From Eubacteriales bacterium (GTDB taxonomy: Bacteria; Bacillota; Clostridia; Peptostreptococcales; Anaerovoracaceae), in contig JAQWFH010000012.1 of NCBI GenBank assembly GCA_028704515.1, positions 1-49,938 of the forward strand: DNA of 49,938 bases, in the 5' to 3' direction. This document shows, piece by piece, positions 27,846-36,046 of the stretch (positions within the stretch are counted from its first letter, which is position 1; each line of letters begins with the position of its first letter). A program made the translations under genes and the position numbers. Under the pieces are notes generated by a model that did no database searches, was not told the DNA's origin, and saw only the letters and a list, made by a program, of their open reading frames with translations.

Positions 27846-28283
27846 CTAATTATATGCCTCTTCCTTGAGAATGGAAGCAAAGTCACTCTTCACATCCTTT
27901 TGTGGTTCAATATACTGGATTTGTTCCGGCAAGGCATATGCCATTCCAAGCTCATTTATTGCCTTTTCTTCTATCGCAGATATGTTTGTATTTTTCTGGA
28001 GATTCACATTTAAGTTTTGTATTTCGCCTTCTATATCATTGTTTGCCATTATCATCCTATTTATTTCAAACTTAAGGCTTGCCGCATAGGCAGTAGCAAC
28101 GATGAGACCAACGCAAACTATCCCCACACAAATAATGAGCATGCTTATGCGGAGTTTATCCTTGCCCGAAAATTCAATATTCTTTTTATTCTGTTTTGAT
28201 TTCTTATCTTTATGCGGCTTCATATCCGGTCCGTATTTCATATAGGACTCCTGATACTTGTACCACTTTTCTGCAGGCATCAT
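27846..28283 (-). CDS. ftsL: FtsL-like cell division protein
   Basis: A 145-residue bitopic protein with a basic cytoplasmic part (about 1-47), one membrane span ('ISMLIICVGIVCVGLIVA', about 48-66), and an extracellular coiled coil ('INRMIMANNDIEGEIQNLNV') ending in the 'IEEKAINELGMAYALPEQIQ' block typical of FtsL/DivIC. It lies between rsmH and the PBP, the standard ftsL position. It is predicted to join DivIB and DivIC in the divisome. Confidence 0.82.
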   Translation of the reverse strand: MMPAEKWYKYQESYMKYGPDMKPHKDKKSKQNKKNIEFSGKDKLRISMLIICVGIVCVGLIVATAYAASLKFEINRMIMANNDIEGEIQNLNVNLQKNTNISAIEEKAINELGMAYALPEQIQYIEPQKDVKSDFASILKEEAYN

Positions 28284-28300
28284 TTTTTTACCTCTCTCGC

Positions 28301-29239
28301 TTACAGCTTCTCAATTACTCTCAGTTTTGCACTCCTCGAACGAGGATTTGATTCCAGTTCACTCTCTCCTGCTACTATAGGCTTTCCGGTCACTTTTTTT
28401 ATGTCCGCTTTTTTGCCGCAAACACATACAGGAAATGAAGGCGGGCATTTGCACGGATTACTGCGTTCCGCAAATATGTCTTTAACTATTCTATCCTCCA
28501 ACGAATGAAAGCTTATAACAGCAAATCTCCCTCCAGGAGATAAAACATCACAAAACTCTGTAATCGCATTTTTTAATTGGTTCAGTTCATCGTTTACTTC
28601 AATTCTTATTGCCTGAAATGTTCTCTTGGCAGGATGAGGACCATCACGCCTTGCGGATGCCGGTATTGCGGCTTTAATTATATTGACGAGCTCTTCGGTA
28701 TCCTCGATTGGCTTGTCCTTCCTTGCAGAAGCTAAAAACGATGCAATTCGAGCGGCCCATCTTTCCTCACCATATTTTTTAATAATATCCGCCAAGTCTC
28801 TCTCCGGATATGTGTTGATTACGTCATATGCGGACAAAGAATCCTCTGCATCCATCCTCATATCTAACGGTGCTTTTTGCATGTAGGAAAATCCTCTTTG
28901 AGGATTGTCCAATTGGAAGGACGATACCCCCAAATCTAAAACAGCTCCGTCGATTTGTTCTATTTTAAGGGAATTAAGGGCGGATTTTATTTGCGAATAG
29001 TTGCATTGAATGTAATCCTTACGGCAAGGATACTTTTGTAGTTTATCTGTTGCCGCATTGAGCGCATCCTTATCACGGTCAATTCCTATAAAATGTCCGT
29101 CTTCGCTAAGGTGAGTGCATATCTCCCCTGCATGACCACCGCCGCCGAGCGTTCCGTCTACATATATTCCGCTTGATTTTATATTCAGCCATTCTATTAC
29201 TTCATCGAGTAATACAGCCGTATGTTTAAATTCCATCAT
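28301..29239 (-). CDS. rsmH: 16S rRNA (cytosine-1402-N4) methyltransferase RsmH
   Basis: A 312-residue S-adenosylmethionine-dependent methyltransferase (formerly MraW). The N-terminus 'HTAVLLDEVIEWLNI' and SAM-binding 'YVDGTLGGGGHAGEI' are diagnostic, followed by 'LDLGVSSFQLDNPQRGFSY' and the C-terminal 'VISFHSLEDRIVKDIF'. It methylates C1402 in the ribosomal decoding centre. The start codon overlaps the mraZ stop by 4 nt. Confidence 0.97.
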   Translation of the reverse strand: MMEFKHTAVLLDEVIEWLNIKSSGIYVDGTLGGGGHAGEICTHLSEDGHFIGIDRDKDALNAATDKLQKYPCRKDYIQCNYSQIKSALNSLKIEQIDGAVLDLGVSSFQLDNPQRGFSYMQKAPLDMRMDAEDSLSAYDVINTYPERDLADIIKKYGEERWAARIASFLASARKDKPIEDTEELVNIIKAAIPASARRDGPHPAKRTFQAIRIEVNDELNQLKNAITEFCDVLSPGGRFAVISFHSLEDRIVKDIFAERSNPCKCPPSFPVCVCGKKADIKKVTGKPIVAGESELESNPRSRSAKLRVIEKL

Positions 29240-29667
29240 ATCCCGTACTCTGCCATCTTTTGAGCAAATTCACTTGGAGCAAGCTGCACGCTTACCTCGG
29301 GATCTTCCCATTCCTCTTTGCTCCATATTTCAATCTTGTCCATTATTCCCATGGTGAAAACTTCCTTTTGGATTCCGGCATATTCACGCAATTCCTGAGG
29401 AATTGTAATCCTACCCTGCTTGTCTATTTCACATTCAGTTGCATACGCATAGAAATGCCTTAAAAAAGCTCTTACGCTCGCGTCAGCCGAAGGCAATGCA
29501 GAAAGCTTTTTCATAAAGCTTTCCCATTGTGACATGGGATAAATATAAAGACATTTGTCAATGCCTTTTGTCAGAACACACCTGAGTCCAAGCTCCTCTC
29601 TGAATTTGGAAGGAACTATTATTCTGTTTTTCTGATCTATTGAATTTTGGTACTTACCCATCAACAT
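29236..29667 (-). CDS. mraZ: Transcriptional regulator MraZ
   Basis: A 143-residue protein with two SpoVT/AbrB-like DNA-binding halves. The first is around 'GKYQNSIDQKNRIIVPSKFR' and the second around 'CEIDKQGRITIPQELREYA'. MraZ binds short direct repeats upstream of its own operon and controls the dcw cluster. I use the ATG at 29667, with GGAGG 8 nt upstream, rather than the in-frame ATG at 29727, which would place codons across the operator. It is the first gene of the cluster. Confidence 0.95.
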   Translation of the reverse strand: MLMGKYQNSIDQKNRIIVPSKFREELGLRCVLTKGIDKCLYIYPMSQWESFMKKLSALPSADASVRAFLRHFYAYATECEIDKQGRITIPQELREYAGIQKEVFTMGIMDKIEIWSKEEWEDPEVSVQLAPSEFAQKMAEYGI

Positions 29668-29695
29668 AAGACAGTCCTCCAAACTAAAGATTAAT

Positions 29696-29720
29696 TCCAC
29701 TATACCCCACTTCCCCCCAC
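29696..29720 (-). promoter_or_regulatory. MraZ operator: three 10-bp-spaced GTGG repeats
   Basis: On the minus strand the sequence reads GTGGG, 5 nt, GTGGG, 5 nt, GTGGA, so three copies recur at exactly 10-bp spacing about 30 nt upstream of mraZ. This matches the known arrangement of MraZ (TGGGN-type) boxes in other bacteria and implies autoregulation of the whole cluster. I could not identify a confident -35/-10 pair upstream. Confidence 0.75.
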
Positions 29721-29850
29721 TATTCAATATTTTTAGTCCCTATTTTGGGAATCTAGTGTTAATTTTTTATATCCGAATATTCAAATTACTTTATTTTTTT
29801 GCTTTTAACCCAAGATGTTGTGTTTGATATAAAACTGTTACACAATATTT

Positions 29851-29893
29851 CAAAAAAGCAAAACTGCCTCTGTTGAAACACAAAGGCAGCTTT
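29851..29893 (-). terminator. Rho-independent terminator after the Cys-rich gene
   Basis: Minus strand: a CTGCCT...AGGCAG stem with a loop of about 14 nt, followed by TTTTGCTTTTTT. It starts just after the stop codon of the cysteine-rich gene and separates it from mraZ. Confidence 0.8.
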
Positions 29894-29909
29894 ATTGTTT
29901 TCTATATTT

Positions 29910-31034
29910 TTACCAAGAATTACATCCGTTGCAACCGCTCCATTGCATACCTGAATTAGAGATTTCTCTTTTACCTCTGTGACATTTTTTGTCATCTTCA
30001 AAATCACAAATTTCAGCGGTATCACAGATATCCGGATCGTTTTCAGGCGACGATACTGTCCCGCATATGCATGCAGGTGCCGGTGGCCATGTGCAATCCT
30101 CTTCATCGTCAAGTTCGAAAGCAGCCTCTGTTCCCTCGCATGGGAGAAGCCCTTCACAAGCATCTATACAGAATAGCGTTCTCCTTGAAACTTCAATATT
30201 AACTTCAGGCTCAACTGCAAGCGAGCCTCCAACCGTACAAATACGACCGTTTTCTCTTATGTCCATTATAATTTCCGGATTTAAAATAAATACTTTTCCT
30301 GTGAAATTAAATCTGATTACAGGCGCTATGCCTCCTGCAATACAAGGGATTGCAAGCTTAGGAACTGCAAATGATGACGTTCCTTCAATAAGAAGCCCTC
30401 TGTCAGGTGTCTCAAACTTAGCTTGGAAGCAGCATGTTCTTCCTCCTGAATTAACCGTACCTTCAACAACTATAGTTCCTCTGAATATCCACGGACCCGC
30501 TCCCCTTATAAGGAAAAAGCTCTTTGTTGGAAGCCCCAAATCCTGACAACGAGTCTTTGAAGTCTCCAAAATTGCTGTATCAGCGGAAACTATGAATTGT
30601 TTTCCGATTTCCATCAAATCGTCTACCTCGACACCGTCAATCGTTACATCCGACTCATCCAGGGTTCTAGGTCTTAATTCTAGGCTCTTTACCAGCACAA
30701 AGCTTCTTGTAACAGTAAATACTGCATCAGGTCCCAAATCGCATGCGTTTGCGGCTTGATTGCAGCAACAGCAACAGCTATGGCTCTTGCCACCACAACC
30801 GCAATCGTCTTCGATCGGCTCAAGTTTGAGCGTTGTTGTGAATTCTCCGCATCTAGAATCTTGCAAAGGATGCAAAATCGGACAGCTTGATGCTTTATTA
30901 TAAGAGTACACCTTATCCAAATATACTAAATTCGCTTCTCTTCTTGTAAAAGTTATATCTTCAGTATTAATATTAGGACCACATACGCTGCAAAGACTTG
31001 GGCCCCTTTGTCTTCTATTTCCTGTTTTATCCAT
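29910..31034 (-). CDS. Cysteine-rich protein of unknown function
   Basis: A 374-residue protein I do not recognise. By my count it has about 28 cysteines (7-8%), including 'CSVCGP' near the N-terminus, 'DDCGCGGKSHSCCCCC' at about 75-92, paired Cys near the middle, and a C-terminal 'GCNGC' tail. Between the clusters are alternating beta-strand-like segments ('GTIVVEGTVN', 'VIRFNFTGKVFIL', 'GGSLAVEPEVNIEV'). There is no signal peptide or membrane span. It has a ribosome binding site (AGAGAGG) and ends in a good terminator, so it is monocistronic. A disulfide- or metal-linked surface or spore-coat-like protein is possible, but this is speculation. Confidence 0.75.
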   Translation of the reverse strand: MDKTGNRRQRGPSLCSVCGPNINTEDITFTRREANLVYLDKVYSYNKASSCPILHPLQDSRCGEFTTTLKLEPIEDDCGCGGKSHSCCCCCNQAANACDLGPDAVFTVTRSFVLVKSLELRPRTLDESDVTIDGVEVDDLMEIGKQFIVSADTAILETSKTRCQDLGLPTKSFFLIRGAGPWIFRGTIVVEGTVNSGGRTCCFQAKFETPDRGLLIEGTSSFAVPKLAIPCIAGGIAPVIRFNFTGKVFILNPEIIMDIRENGRICTVGGSLAVEPEVNIEVSRRTLFCIDACEGLLPCEGTEAAFELDDEEDCTWPPAPACICGTVSSPENDPDICDTAEICDFEDDKKCHRGKREISNSGMQWSGCNGCNSW

Positions 31035-31233
31035 GTCTATATAACCTCTCTTTTATTGTAATTTCATTTATAACGCGGCCTATCTCATTATATGCAGCAA
31101 TGCTTGTTTTGGATATATTCTTACATTTACATTACATTTTTTGAAAAGATTAATAATCGGAACCTTTTTGTGCTATTATCGTCTAAATAGTATGATGAGT
31201 TTTATATTATTTTTATATAAGGAGGCGAAAGAT

Positions 31234-31752
31234 ATGAAAAAAGGTCTTTCGAAAGTAATTGCTCTATCAATCGTTTTTGTAATGCTTTTGATGTCAAGCG
31301 GATGCACGCCACCTAATCAGAGCGGCGGAACTATTGATGAGCCGGATATAACTACAAATTATTTAGAAAACGAATACAAAGCACAGCTTATCAGGGACGG
31401 CGCACAGGAACTGTTTGGAAGCCCTGAGGTTTTTACAGACAGCGATGGTACAAAGCGCGTAATTATACACGAAAAGGAATTTGTTGAAAGCGATAATTAT
31501 CCTAACGGATTTTTTATTGCCGACAAAAATATATCTACGAAAGCTTTCCTTTCCGAGGGAGCAAGAGTCACTTTCCTTACAGGCGGAGAATCAGTCGCTA
31601 AGGTGATGTCTCCAAATGATTTTTTGTCTGCATACAATGCAGAGCAAGCCACTTATAAGGATGAAAGCAGACACTATTACGACACCAAGGTCTACAGCTT
31701 CTATCTGTTTGATGACCAAATACTCCTCATGCTTGCAAATTATATACCTTAA
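31234..31752 (+). CDS. Putative lipoprotein of unknown function
   Basis: A 172-residue protein. MKKGLSKVIALSIVFVMLLM forms a type II signal peptide and is followed by the lipobox SSGC, with Cys24 as the predicted lipidation site. The mature part is 'TPPNQSGG...' and has no domain I recognise. I start at 31234, where ATAAGGAGG is well placed; a longer frame beginning at 31141 lacks a site. It stands alone on the plus strand. Confidence 0.8.
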   Translation: MKKGLSKVIALSIVFVMLLMSSGCTPPNQSGGTIDEPDITTNYLENEYKAQLIRDGAQELFGSPEVFTDSDGTKRVIIHEKEFVESDNYPNGFFIADKNISTKAFLSEGARVTFLTGGESVAKVMSPNDFLSAYNAEQATYKDESRHYYDTKVYSFYLFDDQILLMLANYIP

Positions 31753-31785
31753 GATTAATTTTATTACTTATAAGCATTAAAAAAG

Positions 31786-31807
31786 CGACTGGCTTAAATA
31801 GCAGTCG
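31786..31807 (+). terminator. Weak terminator-like hairpin after the lipoprotein gene
   Basis: CGACTG (31786-31791) pairs with CAGTCG (31802-31807). On the plus strand only TTT follows; on the minus strand it would be followed by TTTTTT, but no minus-strand gene ends here. It may act in the plus direction weakly. Confidence 0.4.
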
Positions 31808-31812
31808 TTTCA

Positions 31813-31841
31813 TTGACTTCTTTATATGGTTTGTGTTATAA
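31813..31841 (+). promoter_or_regulatory. Predicted sigma-A promoter of the FAH-family gene
   Basis: TTGACT (31813-31818), a 17-nt spacer, and TTATAA (31836-31841), about 45 nt before the start codon. A second TATAAT occurs a little downstream but without a clear -35. Confidence 0.6.
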
Positions 31842-31886
31842 AAAGTATAATACTAAGACGCAAATTGTAGAAAGGAATAAAATGTT

Positions 31887-32786
31887 ATGAAATTAGCCAC
31901 ATTCCGATATAAAGATCAAGATTTAGTGGGAATACTTTCAAGCTGCGAGACAAAGGTTTACCCTCTTTCGACATTGGGTTTGCATGCCATGGATATGAAT
32001 GATTTTATAGACCAAACCGCAAAGGATGGCAGTCTGTTAGGCTCTGTTGCGGGAAAAGCATCAAAGCTTGATGCTACCGAAGAAGCCGGGCTCCTACTGT
32101 CTGATGTACAGCTTCTTTCCCCAATACCTTTCCCTAAGCAAGACATCATATGCCTTGGAATCAATTACGCGGCCCACGCGGTGGAGTCTGCTCGCTTTGC
32201 TAAAGACGATTTTGGCGGCGAACGCACCTATCCTCTATACTTCTCAAAAAGGGTAAATGAGGCGGTTGCCCCAAAAGGCGTAATCCATATGGACGAAAAG
32301 ATTATGACTGCCCTTGACTATGAGGTAGAACTCGCTGTTGTTATCGGGCGAGATGCCAAAAATGTTTCTCCCGAAAATGCGTTCGATTATATTTTAGGAT
32401 ATACAATACTGAATGATGTTACGGACAGAACCGTTCAAACAAGGCATAAGCAATGGTACTTTGGCAAAAGCTTAGATAACTTTACTCCTATCGGTCCTTA
32501 TATAGTTACGGAGGATTGCTTCGAAAGGCCTCCCGTGCTTAAAATCCAAACAACTGTAAACGACGAATTAAGGCAAAATTCTACCACAGCAGATCTCATC
32601 TTTGGTATACCTTATGTAATAAGTGAGCTATCCGCCGGCATGACTTTGAAGGCCGGTACAATAATTGCCACCGGAACTCCCGAAGGCGTTGGAATGGGAT
32701 TTCAACCGCCTCGCTTCCTCTCAAAAGGCGATAAGGTTGTTTGCACGATAGAAGGAATCGGTGATTTGGAGAATACAATCGGTTAA
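31887..32786 (+). CDS. Fumarylacetoacetate hydrolase family protein
   Basis: A 299-residue FAH-fold protein. 'IICLGINYAAHAVES' and 'LDYEVELAVVIGRDAKNVS' carry the conserved metal-binding acidic residues, followed by 'GYTILNDVTDRTVQ', 'GKSLDNFTPIGPYIV' and 'IATGTPEGVGMGFQPPRFL'. These enzymes hydrolyse or decarboxylate beta-diketone acids such as acylpyruvates, using Mg or Mn; the exact substrate cannot be told here. Its stop codon overlaps the convergent deoC stop by 4 nt. Confidence 0.9.
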   Translation: MKLATFRYKDQDLVGILSSCETKVYPLSTLGLHAMDMNDFIDQTAKDGSLLGSVAGKASKLDATEEAGLLLSDVQLLSPIPFPKQDIICLGINYAAHAVESARFAKDDFGGERTYPLYFSKRVNEAVAPKGVIHMDEKIMTALDYEVELAVVIGRDAKNVSPENAFDYILGYTILNDVTDRTVQTRHKQWYFGKSLDNFTPIGPYIVTEDCFERPPVLKIQTTVNDELRQNSTTADLIFGIPYVISELSAGMTLKAGTIIATGTPEGVGMGFQPPRFLSKGDKVVCTIEGIGDLENTIG

Positions 32787-33451
32787 CGAATTGTTTGCTT
32801 GTATTCTTCCATTATTGCTACCGAAGAAGACGATCCAATGCGATCCGCACCGGCATTGATCATTTCAATGCAAGAATCAAGCTTGCGTATTCCGCCCGAA
32901 GCCTTAACCTTTGCAAGATTTCCGACGCAAGCATTCATAAGGGAAACATGCTGTGCATTTGCGCTACCCTTGAAGCCCGTGCAAGTTTTTACAAATTCAG
33001 CGCCTGCGGATAATGACAATTCGCAGGCCGTTTTTATTTCGTCTTCCGTCAAGAGAGCCGTTTCAAGTATAACCTTTACAATGGCACCGTATTCTTCCGC
33101 TGCCGATACAACCGCAGCGATATCATCCTTTACATCTTCATAGCGCCCTTCCTTAAGCCTTCCTATGTTTATCACCATATCGATCTCATCGGCTCCATTT
33201 TCGCAGCAGTCTGCCGCTTCAAATGTCTTTACCTCCAATGTCGATGCCCCAAGAGGAAATCCTATGACTGCAGCAACCTTAATACCCGTATCCTTCAGAG
33301 ATTCGGCTGCTTGCCCCACATTGCTACCGTTCACACAAACAGCATAAAAGTCGTAAACAACGGCCTCATCACAGATTCTTTTGATATCTTGAGTGGTTGC
33401 ATCCGGAGTTAAGAGCGTGTGATCGAAATATTTATTTAGCGGTTTATACAT
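32783..33451 (-). CDS. deoC: Deoxyribose-phosphate aldolase
   Basis: A 222-residue class I aldolase that cleaves 2-deoxyribose 5-phosphate to acetaldehyde and glyceraldehyde 3-phosphate. The start 'KYFDHTLLTPDATTQDI' and the Schiff-base region 'GAEFVKTCTGFKGS' (with the catalytic Lys) are characteristic. 'CENGADEIDMVINIGRLKEG' also matches. The length is normal. It appears monocistronic and is convergent with the FAH gene, with the last 4 nt shared. Confidence 0.96.
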   Translation of the reverse strand: MYKPLNKYFDHTLLTPDATTQDIKRICDEAVVYDFYAVCVNGSNVGQAAESLKDTGIKVAAVIGFPLGASTLEVKTFEAADCCENGADEIDMVINIGRLKEGRYEDVKDDIAAVVSAAEEYGAIVKVILETALLTEDEIKTACELSLSAGAEFVKTCTGFKGSANAQHVSLMNACVGNLAKVKASGGIRKLDSCIEMINAGADRIGSSSSVAIMEEYKQTIR

Positions 33452-33566
33452 TTTTTATTATCCTTCCGGCTTAAAATCTTCCTGCGATTTCATTCGTATT
33501 GTAGACTCGTGTTATATTTCTGATTTTTAAAAGATATTGCTACCCTGCATTAAATCTATAACAGCC

Positions 33567-34916
33567 CTATGTCCCATATGTCGCACCTACAACAATCTTG
33601 CCCTGCGCAGTCACATAGAAATCGACATCGTATATATTATATGCTTCCATATTTTCATAAGGCAAATCTTTGTTATTAAGATCGACTATTTTATCTTTAT
33701 TTACGGAGCACCTTTCAACGTACTCTTCTTTTGAAATCCAATTGCACTTATCGGCATCATAGTAGAAAACGGTTAGCGAACGCCCGCCACCCGCTTGATA
33801 TAATCCATACCTTTCGGATATTACAAAAGCAATTACATCTCTGTATTTTTCAACCTTACATTGTATTTCAAAATGCTGCAGGTGCGTATCCTTAACATAT
33901 TCGAGCCCCTTGCCGTTCTCGACAAGGCTCACATATCTCATTAATGCTTCTCCGCACGCAGCCTCATTTACGATGCTACTTTGAGGCACCGATGCATCAA
34001 GGCGCAGCAGGTTATATTTAAACTGAGCGGGTTGCGGTGAATTCTCTGCGTTTCCCAATCCGAGATCTTCCCAGCTCACAGGAATACTATGGTCTCCCGT
34101 TGCGGCAATTTCCGTCTTGAATTCAATATCCGTATCCGAAGGCTTATTCACCAGATTTTTATCGCTGCGTGCTCCCGAATAGACATTTCTCAGCTCAAAA
34201 GGAGAAAACATCTCAATCGCAGCCACTTTCCCCTCTCTCATATAGAAGTGTATATCCCTTACATCGTTATCCTCGAAGGGTTGATAAAAATATGCACCGT
34301 CATAACCCGATTTCTTTGATTTTGCTTTCCCCTTTTGGTTGTCCACCTCTGCTAAAGCTGTCGTTCCCGACTCACTTCCTATTTCATCTAGCGGCAGAAC
34401 ATAAAGGTCTTCCGGATATGCAAGTCTGAGGTCTTCGAAACTGCTCCCTACTGAAATTCCTCTGTACGTTTTGATGCCGTAAGAAATATCCGTCCAAATA
34501 TAATCAATAAATTCGTGACCATCTTCATATAGATGAGTACCTACCCACAGCTCATCCTTGTCGTTAAACTTATAAATATACCTCTTGTACTCATAAGGTA
34601 CCATGCCGTCTCCGTCATAGGTCTCTGTTTCTGCCTTAATATTGCTCTTATCATAGGCTTGAAGCTCAAATGTAAGAGGCTGTCCTTCAATTTCGTTGTA
34701 CAACCCTAAAACATTATATTCATATCTCTCCGAATTATCGTTCTTCCCCTTAAAAAACGTCATTGAAAATTCGTCACTTGGAGTATAATTCTCAAAGCTG
34801 TAGCCTTCGTCTTCCTTATCTCCCTTGCAGCCCGTGATAAAAAGCGAAAGTGCGAGCATAAGCGCAATCAAAATACAGAGTCGCCCTATTGCATTTACTC
34901 TTCTATTTTTCCCCAT
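33567..34916 (-). CDS. Putative lipoprotein of unknown function
   Basis: A 449-residue protein. A basic start MGKNRRVNAIGRL, a hydrophobic stretch and the lipobox FITGC (Cys30) make a lipoprotein signal. The mature part is polar and soluble-looking, with no recognised domain. I use the ATG at 34916, preceded by AAGGAAGGG, 13 nt after the ychF stop; the longer frame overlaps ychF by almost 100 nt. It shares an operon with lgt, the enzyme that lipidates such proteins. Confidence 0.78.
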   Translation of the reverse strand: MGKNRRVNAIGRLCILIALMLALSLFITGCKGDKEDEGYSFENYTPSDEFSMTFFKGKNDNSERYEYNVLGLYNEIEGQPLTFELQAYDKSNIKAETETYDGDGMVPYEYKRYIYKFNDKDELWVGTHLYEDGHEFIDYIWTDISYGIKTYRGISVGSSFEDLRLAYPEDLYVLPLDEIGSESGTTALAEVDNQKGKAKSKKSGYDGAYFYQPFEDNDVRDIHFYMREGKVAAIEMFSPFELRNVYSGARSDKNLVNKPSDTDIEFKTEIAATGDHSIPVSWEDLGLGNAENSPQPAQFKYNLLRLDASVPQSSIVNEAACGEALMRYVSLVENGKGLEYVKDTHLQHFEIQCKVEKYRDVIAFVISERYGLYQAGGGRSLTVFYYDADKCNWISKEEYVERCSVNKDKIVDLNNKDLPYENMEAYNIYDVDFYVTAQGKIVVGATYGT

Positions 34917-34929
34917 GATACACCCTTCC

Positions 34930-36030
34930 TTATACATTGAATAAGAAATGTATGACATCCCCGTCCTTAACGACATATTCCTTTCCCTCGGATCGAACAA
35001 GCCCTTTTTCCTTTGCCTGTGCAAGATTTCCTTTACATTCTATCAGCTTATCGTAAGCAATTGTCTCTGCTCTGATAAATCCCTTTTGGAAGTCCGTATG
35101 AATCTTGCCGGCAGCTTCAGGCGCCTTAGCACCTCTCCTTATTGTCCACGCTCTTACCTCAGGCTCTCCTGCCGTGAGAAATGAAATTAAATCCAAAAGC
35201 TTGTATGATGTTTTTATCAACTTGTCCAGCCCCGATTCATTTATACCTAGCTCTTCGAGGAACGCCGTCTTTTCTTCATCCTCCAGTTCGGAAATTTCCG
35301 CTTCTATCTTCGCACATACGACTATAACCTCAGAGCCTTCTTTTTCTGCAAAAGCTCTTACTTGCTTTACGTATTCGTTATCACCCTCAGAGGCGGCATC
35401 ATCCTCAGATATATTTGCTGCGTATATGATCGGCTTATAGGAAAGAAGGTCTAAAGATTTTAAGAAAATATCTTCCTCTTCTGATATTTCGTAGGCAATG
35501 GTTCTTGCCGACAGCCCTTCTGCAAGTACATCATTTATTTTGTTGAGCAGCTCAAGCTCTCCCTGAAGAGATTTGTCACTCTTCGCGCTCTTAGCTGTCC
35601 TTTGAAGTCTGCGTTCAAGCGTTTCCATATCGGCAAGTATCAGCTCTGTGTTTATAGTTTCTATATCTGACAGAGGATTTATACTTCCGTCAACATGTAC
35701 AACGTTAGAATCATCAAAGCATCTAACAACATGAACAATTGCCGCAGCTTCTCTTATATGGCCAAGGAATTTGTTTCCGAGACCTTGTCCTTTGGATGCT
35801 CCCTTTACAAGCCCTGCGATGTCATAGAATTCTATCGCTGTATAAACTGTCTTTTTCGAATTGTATATTTCATGAAGTACCTTCAATCTCTCATCCGGTA
35901 CTATTACTACTCCCGTGTTCGGTTCAATAGTGCAGAAAGGATAATTTGCAGCTTCTGCTCCTGCCTTTGTTATCGCATTAAAAAGTGTGCTTTTACCTAC
36001 GTTTGGTAGTCCGACAATTCCAAGTCTCAT
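34930..36030 (-). CDS. ychF: Redox-responsive ATPase/GTPase YchF
   Basis: A 366-residue OBG-family P-loop protein. It starts 'MRLGIVGLPNVGKSTLFNAI' (G1), then 'IEFYDIAGLVKGASKGQGLG' (G3) and the NxxE-type G4 region 'PIIYAANISEDD', in place of NKxD, which explains its ATP preference. The C-terminal TGS domain ends 'GDVIHFLFNV'. YchF is a ribosome-associated ATPase linked to stress responses. It follows lgt by 16 nt. Confidence 0.97.
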   Translation of the reverse strand: MRLGIVGLPNVGKSTLFNAITKAGAEAANYPFCTIEPNTGVVIVPDERLKVLHEIYNSKKTVYTAIEFYDIAGLVKGASKGQGLGNKFLGHIREAAAIVHVVRCFDDSNVVHVDGSINPLSDIETINTELILADMETLERRLQRTAKSAKSDKSLQGELELLNKINDVLAEGLSARTIAYEISEEEDIFLKSLDLLSYKPIIYAANISEDDAASEGDNEYVKQVRAFAEKEGSEVIVVCAKIEAEISELEDEEKTAFLEELGINESGLDKLIKTSYKLLDLISFLTAGEPEVRAWTIRRGAKAPEAAGKIHTDFQKGFIRAETIAYDKLIECKGNLAQAKEKGLVRSEGKEYVVKDGDVIHFLFNV

Positions 36031-36046
36031 ATGAATATGTTTCTCC

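Noticed and set aside
29668..29727. A longer mraZ start at 29727
   Set aside because: It would translate across the MraZ operator repeats; the ATG at 29667 has GGAGG at the right distance and gives the normal MraZ N-terminus.
31141..31233. An N-terminal extension of the plus-strand lipoprotein
   Set aside because: The upstream frame lacks a ribosome binding site and would put the signal peptide internally; the ATG at 31234 follows AAGGAGG and begins with a normal signal sequence.
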